Shown: positions 50,290 through 59,040 of the stretch, one piece after another
Position numbering within the stretch: the first letter of the stretch is position 1
Layout: the number at the start of each line of letters is the position of its first letter
NCBI GenBank assembly: GCA_903632075.3
Contig: CAHIKZ030000839.1
Coordinates: 170,001-234,000, forward strand
Length of the DNA: 64,000 nt
Direction: 5' to 3'
Source: Acanthosepion pharaonis
Taxonomy: Eukaryota; Mollusca; Cephalopoda; Sepiida; Sepiidae
Translations under genes and position numbers: made by a program
The notes under the pieces: generated by a model
The model's input: the letters and a program-made list of their open reading frames with translations, nothing else
Told to the model about the DNA's origin: nothing
Database searches by the model: none

Positions 50290-50584
50290 TATCTCTCCTC
50301 CTGTGTAGCAGTAAATGCTGGACAATCTCCTCAAAGATGAAGAAGAGACTTGAAACAACAGAAATGTGGTTCTACAGAAAGATGCTGAGGGTACCATGGA
50401 CCGAACATGTGAGCAACAACAATGTTTTGGAAAACATGGAAACAAAAAGGAAGCTTATACTTAACATTGGGAAGAAGCAGTTGGAATTTATGGGGGAACA
50501 TAAGGAGGAAGGAAGGAAGGCTTAGAAAATCTGATACTCACAGGACAGATTGAGGGAACTAGAGATAGCGTGTAACATACTTAA
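50290..50584 (+). pseudogene. RTE-like LINE C-terminal region, second copy
   Basis: SSKCWTISSKMKKRLETTEM, then a stretch identical in DNA to 49907-50030 (about 120 bp without a difference), then KKQLEFMGEHKEEG. The SINE-F scrap lies between the two copies, so a local duplication is likely. Confidence 0.85.
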
Positions 50585-51480
50585 TGAGCTTGAGGAAATG
50601 GATGACAGAACAAAGCTTAGGAGAAATAACAAAAAGACAAAATTTATTAAGAGCTACGAAGGATAGGAAATTGTGGAGAGCCATGATCACTTACGTCCTG
50701 AAGAGTGACTGCACATAGAAAAATTAGAAAGAGCTTGATTAAATGGATGGTGGAACAGGGTTTAGGAGAAGTAACAAAAAAGACAAAATTTATTAAGAGC
50801 TACGAAGGATAGGAAATTGTGGAGGGCCATGGTCGCCAACGTTATGAAAAGACACAACACATAGAAGAAGAATGAGCTTGAGTAAATGGATGGGGAACAA
50901 AGTTTAGGAGAGATAATAAAAAGACAAAATTTATTAAGAGCTACGAAGCACACGAAATTTTGGAGAGCCATGATCGCCGACATCCTGAAGGGACACAGCA
51001 CATAGAAGAAGAAGAATGAGTTTGAGTAAATGGATGGTGGAACAAGGTTTAGGAGAGATAACAAAAAGACTAAGTTTATTAAGAGCTACGAAAGAAAGGA
51101 AATTGTGGAGAGCCATGATCGCCGACATCCTGAACGGACACAGCACATAGAAGAAGAAGAATGGGCTTGAGTAAATGGATGGTGGAACAAGGTTTAGGAG
51201 AGATAACAAAAGAGACTAAGTTTATTAAGAGCTACGAAGGACAGGAAATTGTGGAGAGCCATGATCTCCAACGTTATGAAGAGACACAGCACAAAGAAGA
51301 AGAAGAAGAAGAAGAAGAAGATGAAGTTGAAGAAGAAGAAGAAGAAGATGAAGAAGAAGAAGAATGAACTTGATTAAATGGATGACGGAAGAGGGATGAG
51401 GAGAAATAATAAAAAGGCAAAATTTATTAAGAGCTACAGGGGGCAGGAAGATGTGGAGGTCCATGATCGTCTACGTCCTG
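50585..51480 (+). repeat. RTE-like LINE 3'-end tandem array, about six units of 145 bp
   Basis: Units start with GAGCTTGAGGAAATGGATG-type sequence at 50585, 50731, 50874, 51018, 51163 and 51365. Each carries CAAAATTTATTAAGAGCTAC, GAAATTGTGGAGAGCCATGA and CGTCCTGAAG.GACACAGCAC. The array is continuous with the preceding LINE body. Each unit encodes the last 45 or so residues of the LINE ORF in shifting frames. Confidence 0.88.
51296..51364. repeat. (GAA)n/(GAAGAT)n microsatellite
   Basis: It expands from the AGAAGAAGAA at the end of a LINE unit, which lengthens that unit to about 200 bp. Confidence 0.9.
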
Positions 51481-51689
51481 ATTCTACAGACTTGTTACAG
51501 ATTTACAATAAAGTAAATCTCGTTAGCTAGATTATGAATCTATTAAAAGCTAATTTTTAAAATTTTGGCTTAAACCCGCGTGACTAATCATTTTCCCTAC
51601 AGTCAAACGGATTTTTTAATGGCTAAATTAGAATTATATGTCCATGAAATTGGCTTTTTGGTATTCCTAGATGTGGTCCCCCCACAGTC

Positions 51690-52265
51690 ACACTCCATAT
51701 CATCGCGTCCTGGGTATGACGATAAACTACGTCCAACAGCAAGGCCTCTGATCAGGAGGTTTTGAGGAGCGTGGAACGATCTCTTAATTGCTGGTGTTCC
51801 TAGGTTCATCCTGATCCGGGGTGGTAGTACCTGTTAGGGTCCCAGCTATGGGCAAATAGTTAACCCCGAAACTGAGTTAAAACGCATTATAAAAGTGTAA
51901 AAATAGGTTTTAATACCAGAAATAATTTGTAAAAAATTATTACCAGAAATAATTTTTTGAAGAAAAAAAAACTATTACTAGCAATATATTTTTGAGGAAA
52001 AAAATATTACCAGCTATATATTTTTGAAAAAAAAAAAATTACCAGCAATACGTTTTTGAAAAAAAATTACCAGCTATATATTTTTGAGGAAAAAAATATT
52101 ACCAGAAATAGATTTTTGACAAAACAAAATGTTACCAGCAATAAATATCTTGTCGGCATTAAATAACCCATTGAGGTTGATATGCCGTAAAACAAACCAA
52201 ACCAAACCAAACCAAACCAAACTACACCAAACCAAACCAAACCAAACTACACCAAACTCCATATC
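51690..52265 (+). mobile_element. Repeat-E copy with CCAAA tail
   Basis: Head TCCTGGGTATGACGATAAAC, AGCAAGGCCTCTGATCAGGA, TTTGAGGAGCGTGGAACGAT, TGTTAGGGTCCCAGCTATGG. The minisatellite is ATTACCAGCAATATATTTTT-like at 51900-52140. The tail TTAAATAACCCATTGAGGTT is followed by a (CCAAA)n run at 52196-52258. Confidence 0.85.
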
Positions 52266-52403
52266 ATCATAATGGTGTGACGGAATTCAAAACGAACGTC
52301 GGAGTTATCAATGAGATATAGCGTGTCTAGGCCTCTCACCACATTTATTTAATTTTTGTTTATGAACCCAAACTGATATAAGAACAAGGGACAAGCCAAA
52401 AAA

Positions 52404-52406
<3 letters not shown>

Positions 52407-52461
<55 letters not shown>
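52407..52461. repeat. (TA)n microsatellite
   Basis: About 55 bp of TA next to the LINE 3' end. Confidence 0.95.
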
Positions 52462-52464
<3 letters not shown>

Positions 52465-53091
52465 GCTTTTCACCCCAAGCAAGGCGGGAAGCCACTAGAA
52501 CGCAAGGGGTTACAGAAAATTTGGAGCAAGATCAGATAGGAGTGATAGAAGAAAGGATGAGGAGAAGGGTAGTGTATAGATCAAGGCAACTGGAGATGTC
52601 GATTGACATTACATTTGAATGCTTGGAGATTATAGCTCTCAGGGAAACTGGAATAGGGAAGGGAGTTCCACAGGCTGGAGGTGCGAGACATGAAGTTATT
52701 GGTGTAGAAGAGACGGCTACATTTAGGAGTTTTAACAGTGAAAGGGTGAGAGCGGGATGCCAGCCTCGTAGGGCGCTTGAATTCATGAAGTCTGGGAACC
52801 AACGAATGCAGCTCTTCGGAGCAATTGTCATGAAAGTATTTGTAAAAAAGACAGAGAGAGGCGACAGCGCGTCTGTGAGAAAGTGACTGTAGACGAGATG
52901 CCAGAGCAGGGCCAATTATATTGCATATCCGCCTCTGGAGCCTATCAAGAACCCCGAGGCAAACAGAGGGGGGCTCCAGACCATATATGGCAGCAATACT
53001 CCATGCAAGGGCGAATTGTTGATTTGTAGATCTGGAGGATCGATTCCGGGGAGAAAAATTTCCTGGCGCGGCACAGGGAGCCAACTTTCCT

Positions 53092-53094
<3 letters not shown>
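52462..53094 (-). pseudogene. Jockey-like LINE, best-preserved C-terminal RT copy
   Basis: The minus strand encodes KVGSLCRARKFFSPESIL, YKSTIRPCMEYCCHIWSGAP, then after one frameshift near 52975 VLDRLQRRICNIIGPALA, SHRRAVASLCLFYKYFHDNC, VPRLHEFKRPTRLASRSHPF, FYTNNFMSRTSSLWNSLP and NLQAFKCNVNRHLQLP. This is the thumb and C-terminal extension of a non-LTR reverse transcriptase. The 3' end CGCCTTGCTTGGGGTGAAAA lies at 52468-52487. TA arrays sit at both ends (52407-52461 and 53095-53129). Apart from the one frameshift it is open, so it is a young insertion. It is the reference for the LINE pieces elsewhere here. Confidence 0.88.

Positions 53095-53129
<35 letters not shown>
53095..53129. repeat. 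(TA)n microsatellite
   Basis: About 35 bp of TA at the 5'-truncated side of the LINE. Confidence 0.95.
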
Positions 53130-53131
<2 letters not shown>

Positions 53132-53206
53132 TATTCAACAAAGCGTAAAATAAAGAATATATACGAAAAAGAAGCATGCAATGAGGCAGACGAGAGTAGT
53201 CTCTCT

Positions 53207-53578
53207 TTGACTATAAAAGTTTATCAATGTTCTCTGAAAAAGCAAATGAAAGAGTTATTAGTCTGTTATAAATGTTTTAGACAGTTCTACCGTGTAAGAG
53301 GAAAATTATGTAAGTGTGACAGAACATGTAATTTGAGAGTGAGTGAGAAGATGGGTGCATGTCTTCGACTGACGTGGATTTCAGTAGCAGTCGAAGTCTC
53401 ACTGATGTTGGTCCTCTTTTGTTCTGTTTATATAGGTAGTCATCAAATTAGGAATCTGTGCTGGAAAAATCATTCTCCACATGCAGAGGATTGGTTTATA
53501 CTGACCAATCAATGCCTGGGTTTTGGGGAGACTTCTGGGAGCCAATTCTCCCAAAAGTGCACAAAATTTACATTATGA
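53207..53578 (+). other. Open frame of unknown meaning (123 codons)
   Basis: It begins MTIKVYQCSLKKQMKE, has five Cys within a 27-residue stretch (CYKCFRQFYR...CKCDRTC), and one hydrophobic segment ISVAVEVSLMLVLFCSVYIG. I recognise no family, and there is no evidence of splicing or expression. It could be chance or a repeat. Confidence 0.2.
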
Positions 53579-53659
53579 AAATATAAAGATTTTAAAATTG
53601 TCGCTTCAGATAGCAGCGTTGCTTTCTGTCCAATTAATGAATGCTGTTAAAAATTTGAA

Positions 53660-53661
<2 letters not shown>

Positions 53662-53715
<54 letters not shown>

Positions 53716-53716
53716 A
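53662..53716. repeat. (GT)n microsatellite
   Basis: About 48 bp of GT followed by GCGCGC. Confidence 0.95.
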
Positions 53717-53754
53717 TGATGGTGTTGCCATACGTATTCATTGTTTTGCCGTTC

Positions 53755-54640
53755 ATTATATCGCAGTCCCGGGTATAATGATAAACTATATCTGGTAGGA
53801 AGGCCTCTGATCGGGGAGGTTTTGAGGAGCGTCGAACCACTTCTAGATTGCTGTTGTTCCCAGGTTCACCCTGACTCGGGGTGGCAGCACCTGTTGGGGT
53901 CCCAACTATGGGCAAATAGTTAATTCCCAAACTGCGGTCAAAGCCATTTCACTAGGAAAATATATTTCTACACTTTCATCTATGAAATAGATTTTGATAG
54001 TAAAAAATTGCCAGCAATACATATTTGTACGGAAAAAATATTATCAGCAATGTATTTTTATAAAAATACATTTTTGTAAATTAAAAAAATTACCAGCAAT
54101 ACATTCTTATAAATTAAAAAAAATTACCAGCAATACATTTTGGTAATTGAAAAAAATTACCACTAGTACATTTTTGTAAATGAAAAAAAATTGGAGCAGT
54201 ACATTTTTGTAAATTAAAAAAATTACCAGCAATACATTCTTGTAAATGAAAAAAATTACCAATAATACATTTTTGTAAATTAAAAAAAAAAACCAGCAAT
54301 ACATTTTTGTAAATTAAAAAATACCAGCAATACATTTTTGTAAATTAAAAAATACCAGCAATACATTTTTGTAAATTAAAAATTACCAGCAATACATTCT
54401 TGTAAATGAAAAAAATTACCAATAATACATTTTTGTAAATTAAAAAAAAAAACTGCAATACATTTTTGTAAATTCAAAAATACCAGCAATACATTTTTGT
54501 AAATTAAAAAAAATACCAGCAATACCTTTTAGTAAATGAAAAAATTACCAGCAAAATATTTTTGTAAGTGAAATTATTAATGCTGACAAGAAATTTAAAA
54601 TTTAGGCATTAAATGATCTTTAAACAAACAAAACAAACAT
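53755..54640 (+). mobile_element. Repeat-E copy with the longest minisatellite
   Basis: Head CCCGGGTATAATGATAAACT, AAGGCCTCTGATCGGGGAGG, GTTGGGGTCCCAACTATGGG. The minisatellite (54000-54560) has a 30-33 bp unit, ACCAGCAATACATTTTTGTA plus AATTAAAAAAA, about 17 times. The tail TTAGGCATTAAATGATCTTT is truncated. The Asn/Lys or Phe/Ile-rich ORFs in it are artefacts. Confidence 0.85.
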
Positions 54641-55040
54641 TATATCGTAATCTTTAGTTGTATATAGCAATAACTTCTAACATGAGTCATTGAAAAATGT
54701 AACCATAATAAATATAAAACTAAAATGAAAATGTTAAAAAAAGAAACCGAGTCATATATCCTGGCAGCTTCCCGTGGTGTGGAATAAGACTACTGATTCT
54801 TTGTTTCCTTGAAACTCTACACGTACCGGCAAACGATGGCTTGAGTAGAGACACCCCGGTCGCGTAACACAATCGGATCGGAGAAAGACCCAATCAGATT
54901 TATTTATAAACCATAAGAACATTCCTAATAAATATAACATCTAACTCAATGGAAAACTTCGGCGACTGGCATTCAAGAGAATTTTAATTTCCAAAAATTT
55001 TTATAAGCCTCCAGAATAAATTTAGGATTTAAACTAAATG
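54641..55040. other. Unassigned stretch
   Basis: Nothing recognised. ATGACTTCCGGTGCCAGGTT is directly repeated at about 55038 and 55064, next to the following transposon. Confidence 0.45.
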
Positions 55041-55087
55041 ACTTCCGGTGCCAGGTTATATAATAATGACTTCCGGTGCCAGGTTAT

Positions 55088-55671
55088 GCAGGGTGGGGCA
55101 GAGCAACTTGCTTATTTGGAATATCAATTAAAAGACAAATAATGCAGGTATACATGTAATTCTTTGAACTGTAACTAGTACAAAATTTAAATTTTATTTT
55201 TTACCAGTTTTAAAGATGATATCAGTAAGATGGCGTCCATTCTTCTCTATACACTGAGTCAATGTTTTGGGGTGACCTTGCTGTTCGTGGGAGGTCATGT
55301 TTCTTTTTCTTTACATCACCCGTTTCCCTGAAGTTGTTTACCCATGAAACAATCGACTGCCGGCCAGGAACACGACCACAGGGCAGGGGGGGTGGGCAAT
55401 ATTGAAATGTCTACGGAATGCACGTTGCGTTGCGACCATTGAGCGACCGCTTGAAAAAAATGCCTCAACAACGAAAGCGCGTTCCAACTTCGTCCATTCC
55501 ATGATGCTCACTGGGGTTCTTGAAAAATAAACAAAAAAATAAATAACGTACGTTAAGAAGCAAACTTTAAGCCCTACCCTCTCAAATAAGTCCATCCCTA
55601 CCATCCTTGGAGCAACCATCGCTTTAGGGCACCAAATTTAAATAAGCAAGTTGCTCTGCACCACCCTGTAT
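55088..55671 (-). mobile_element. DNA transposon with terminal inverted repeats, about 580 bp
   Basis: Left end CAGGGTGGGGCAGAGCAACT then TGCTTATTT is matched by the reverse complement of the right end (AAATAAGCAAGTTGCTCTGC then ACCACCCTG), with one or two mismatches in about 29 bp. A clean target duplication is not obvious. The interior keeps part of a transposase N-terminus on the minus strand. The catalytic domain is deleted, so the element is non-autonomous. Confidence 0.8.
55330..55500 (-). pseudogene. Transposase N-terminal HTH fragment
   Basis: Minus frame from about 55500: MEWTKLERAFVVEAFFSSGR, SMVATQRAFRRHFNI, then, in another frame, VPGRQSIVSWVNNFRETG-like residues. The helix-turn-helix pattern (E-x-A-F-V-V-E-x-F...S...TQ-x-FR-x-HF) resembles the N-terminal domain of IS630-type eukaryotic transposases. 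The C-terminal fragment at 33900-34195 may belong to a related family. Confidence 0.6.
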
Positions 55672-55684
55672 AATAATGTGTTGT

Positions 55685-55860
55685 AAGAGAAGTATCACAC
55701 GGGCAAGAGATAGAAGAGTACTGCAAGTACTGCCGGACCTTCAGCTGCAACTACTGCGACCATGTATGCCTGTCTCGCATTAGACAAACGACCGGTACGG
55801 ACTCCCTCTTGATTTTTGTTTTGCGAAGCCAAGCCATGATGATGAAGATAGATATAATTC
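55685..55860 (+). other. Possible LINE zinc-finger tail fragment
   Basis: One frame reads EYCKYCRTFSCNYCDHVCLS then RIRQTTGTD. Two CxxC pairs followed by a (C)LSRI motif resemble the C-terminal finger of some LINE ORFs. The evidence is weak. Confidence 0.3.
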
Positions 55861-56560
55861 AATGAGTGTTATTTAAGGGGATTATATTTGACGGGAGTGT
55901 ATACGGATTTTACATAAAAAAATTGAAATGTTAAAAGCACTGAATGTATGAATTCCATTGCCTTTTGCCATTGTATCTTCAAAAGAAAAATCCAGAAACT
56001 TGCGGCTTTGAAATCTTTGATCCTAGAATTCTGATTTCCTCACAAAGCTCGCCCGGAGCGGCCTATCAGAAGGGAAACACTAATCGGGAGGTCTTCGACG
56101 GAAAAGCAACATGGCCGCTGGTGTGAGAGTAATTATCTTCCGCCAGCGGCAAAGTTCCAAATGAAAACGGCACCGAAATCAATCGGGACAGCATCAAAAG
56201 GGCCAGAGTAAACTGACCGTTATATCCACCCCAGCCCCGCAATGCCAACACTCCACCGGGCTTCGATCCCAAAAATGTGTAAGTCGTAGAGGAAAGTATA
56301 TTCCGTTGTATTGATTTGTCTTTGTCGAGCGACATCCGAGTGCTTTGTAATCAAAAGGTTTCGCGCTTTGGCGGGCAGAGGGGAGAAGGTGTTCGATGAA
56401 AAAGGGTTTTGAAATCGGGACGAAGATCGAAGGCCGATGACAGGGTCGAAATCGAAAAGAGGAATCAGAAAGTTTAATCAGCATCGAAGAAAAAGAGAAA
56501 TTAGAAAGCAAAGTCGTCATAAGTTGCCATTCTTGCTCTTGTTCTTACACTTATTCTTTT
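55861..56560. other. Unassigned, relatively GC-balanced stretch
   Basis: Not repetitive within the window and less AT-rich than its surroundings. It contains GCCGCTGG...CCAGCGGC (8-bp inverted repeat, about 56113-56150). Small minus ORFs (56066-56335, 56194-56520) overlap in different frames and match nothing I know. It could be single-copy DNA. Confidence 0.4.
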
Positions 56561-56567
56561 TTAGTTA

Positions 56568-56612
56568 ACGGCTTTCGACCGATCCATTCTAAGGCCTTTC
56601 TCAGGAATGCAA
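56568..56612 (-). ncRNA. Hammerhead-like core, diverged
   Basis: Minus strand: CTGAGAA, A, GGCC...GGTC, GAAAG, CCGTTAAC. Stem II pairs GGCC with GGTC. The core has CUGAGAA instead of CUGANGA and stems I and III are weak. It is listed because the layout is the same as in the better copies. Confidence 0.3.
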
Positions 56613-56629
56613 CTTGTATGGACGATCCC

Positions 56630-57285
56630 ATCTTAGCTTCTTCTTCTTCTTCTTCTTTTTCTTCTTTGTGTCGCCTACCATCAGGACAGACGCGATCATG
56701 ATTCAACGCAAAATTTATTAAGACCTACAACGGACAGGAAATTGTGGAGAGCCATGATCGCCAACGTCCCGAAGGGACAACACATAGAAGTTTCTCATGT
56801 TCACTGTTATTATTCTTTCCAGTACTTTCAACATTCGTGCTTCTTCTTCTTCCTCTTCTTCTTCTGGATATTTGCGAACATGGCTCTCCACAATTTCCTA
56901 TTCTTCGTAGCTCTTAATAAATTTTGTCTTTCTATCATTCTCCTAAACCCTGTTCCACTATCGAAATTTAAGCTAACTAGGTAAGTTATGCGTTGTTTTC
57001 CTCTGTCCCTCTTGTCTTCAATCTGTCTTGTGCGTATCAGATTTTCTTATCCGTCTTTCCTCATTATGAACACAAGAAATCTCAGCTGTCTCTTCCTGAT
57101 GTTAAGTAGAAGTTTCATTTTCTCTAAAACGTCGTTGTTGCTCACATATTCAGTTCATGTTTATTTTCAGCATCCTTCTGTTGCCTCAAGTCTCTTCTTC
57201 ATCTGTGAGGGGATTGTTTCACATTCACTATCATATAAAAGCACTGATATTACGTAACTGTTCCGTACTCTTTTCTTTGTTTCTA
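56630..57285. mobile_element. Inverted pair of RTE-like LINE 3' ends
   Basis: 56705-56790 (+) reads AAAATTTATTAAGACCTACA and GAAATTGTGGAGAGCCATGA. 56850-56965 (-) has the same block in the opposite sense (TGGCTCTCCACAATTTCCTA). The minus copy extends through CAATCCCCTCACAGATGAAG to 57285, giving MKKRLEAT, LLLNIRKRQL and similar. The two 3' ends face each other across a TTCTTCTTC-rich spacer. Confidence 0.8.
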
Positions 57286-57860
57286 ACGATTTTTCTATTC
57301 CTTAATGCTTAGCTTTTTAAAGGCATCTTTCGCTATCTCAGTGCACCAGTCAACGAGCTTTCTTACCATTGATCTACGATCGACGCTCAAAAGTAATTTA
57401 CAAGGTTGAACACGTTCTGGCTCAAGACCACAATTGTGATGCAACCAGCAAAGATTTAACGATGTCGAGCTAAGATTGGCGCTCTAAATGCAGCATCAAA
57501 TTGCTATTTAATACTGTTACCCAGTCAGGTTGAAGTCAGTATTAATAGTGTCCCCAATGAGTATCGATGTTACTATAAAAATTGTTCAGTAAGAGATCCT
57601 TATTACGCCTTGTTGGGTTGCATATGCTTTTCAAATAATACTATGAATCACTGATACTGAAATGTTTTTATCATAGAAATTATATCCGAACGGTGCGTGT
57701 ACCGCTTGCGAGATTGCCTCGAATTCAGATGCCACGTAATCGGTAGAATCGGCTTTTAGAACGAAGTCCGCTTAACTGCCTGACCCTTTGTCAGATCATG
57801 TGACACGGGGTTTCAAAAAGTTCATTGTATTGATCTAATACGATTACCAGCTGGGAATGT
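57286..57860. other. Unassigned stretch
   Basis: The first 70 bp may extend the LINE. The rest matches nothing recognised. Confidence 0.4.
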
Positions 57861-57904
57861 GATTAAAACCCAGATTCAGTTATTCCGGAAGACGTTCATG
57901 GACA

Positions 57905-57970
57905 GAGAGGAGGAGGGGGGAGGAGGAGGAGGAGGAGGAGGGGGGGAGGAGGAGGGGAGGGGGAGGCTGA
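57905..57970 (+). repeat. G-rich (GGA)n tract, possible G-quadruplex
   Basis: About 60 bp of GGA repeats interrupted by runs of five to seven G on the + strand. There are enough G-runs for intramolecular quadruplexes. No gene start is visible nearby. Confidence 0.75.
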
Positions 57971-58079
57971 CTGGAGATTTCCGGGTGCGTCCTTCAAACA
58001 AGTTCAACGGGTTTCATTGCCACACGCCCAACGCAGACGAAACAAGAAGAAGCGTTTCATTCTTAAGGTATCAGTCTTT

Positions 58080-58205
58080 CAAGAGGAAATGCAAGAAAAT
58101 TAGCTTGACTTAACGAAAGATAAACGGAGAAACAAGAGACGAGGATTAAATTCTTAAAAACCGTTTGAAGTTATATTATCCCAAGCAAGACAAAAAAGCC
58201 GCTAA
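58080..58205 (-). mobile_element. Jockey-like LINE 3' terminus with flank, duplicate 1
   Basis: AAAATTAGCTTGACTTAACG through ATTATCCCAAGCAAGACAAA matches 58855-58985 (AAAATTAGCTTGACTCAGCG through ATTTCAAGCAAGACGATAAA). LINE sequence stops after AGATG, where a SINE-F 3' end begins. Confidence 0.7.
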
Positions 58206-58320
58206 GATGTATTGTAACTATTTCCGCGATTTACATTCTTCGGATTGTTGTCCTCATCTTTATTGGCATATTTACAACGTTTCGACCATTGTACACTCCG
58301 GCCTTCTTCAGGAGACATTT
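58205..58320 (-). mobile_element. SINE-F 3' fragment
   Basis: Minus strand: CTCCTGAAGAAGGCCGGAGT, ATGGTCGAAACGTTGTAAAT and GATGAGGACAACAATCC. The head is missing. Confidence 0.8.
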
Positions 58321-58429
58321 CTTGGCATTTCAAACAAATTGAAGTTAAAAAAAATAAATAAATAAGAAAGTAGGTTTTGAGACATTAACTTACAGATTTA
58401 TATGTCTCAAAAATTCACTGACTGATGTT

Positions 58430-58690
58430 CCACGTAGCCTAATTGATAAAAGCGTTGGTTGGTTGGGTTAAGTCCCTTCTGGATTAAAGAAAGAGTTCAA
58501 TATGTGACCACAGCAAAGGGAACAAAAGCTTGGATAGTTAAGTTATCAATGGGAGTTAACTGAAGCTGTGATATCCACGTAGAACTGAAGCAATCTACTC
58601 CCATAGACGAAATAAAGGGTTTGGTTTGAAATACCAACATATACCACCTGAAGAAGGTCGTAGCATACAACGGCCAAAACAAATTCAAAT
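58430..58690 (+). mobile_element. SINE-F copy, diverged
   Basis: Head CGTAGCCTAATTGATAAAAG, CGTTGGTTGG and a GAGTTCAATATGTGACC B-box. Body CCATAGACGAAATAAAGGGT, then CACCTGAAGAAGGTCGTAGC and ACGGCCAAAACAAA. The core GAAA has become AAAA. Confidence 0.75.
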
Positions 58691-58854
58691 TAAAAAAAAA
58701 AATAAGAAAGTGGTTGCTAACGAAGTAGTCTAAAAGTACAGCAGGCCATAATTAGTTCGGGTCTAGCTGGAATACACGTTTCCTTTAAGGTTGTCAAATG
58801 AATTAATAACTGTTTATCTATTTACCTCGAATTCAAATGCCGTGTTAAGGAAAA

Positions 58855-59040
58855 AGCAGTAAAATTAGCTTGACTCAGCGATAGGTGATTGGAGCGACGA
58901 GAGAGACGGATTAAATACTTCTAAACGCCGTCTGTATTTAGTTATTTCATTTCAAGCAAGACGATAAAGTTACTAAGACCACAAGGGGCTAATGAGTGTT
59001 AGGGAAGATGGAAAAGACAATAAAGGACAATAAAAGAACA
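58855..59040 (-). mobile_element. Jockey-like LINE 3' terminus preceding the satellite, duplicate 2
   Basis: The minus-strand terminus TATCGTCTTGCTTGAAATGA is at about 58945-58970. It continues directly into the 130-bp satellite. Its flank matches duplicate 1 at 58080-58205. Confidence 0.75.

Noticed and set aside
51161..51367. An acidic Glu-rich protein frame
   Set aside because: It is the (GAA)n expansion inside an RTE-like LINE unit.
52521..52886. A 121-codon plus-strand frame
   Set aside because: It is antisense to the LINE reverse transcriptase remnant on the minus strand.
53207..53578. A Cys-rich membrane protein gene
   Set aside because: There is no family match, splice signal or promoter, and one 123-codon frame in 64 kb is expected by chance; kept only as a low-confidence entry.
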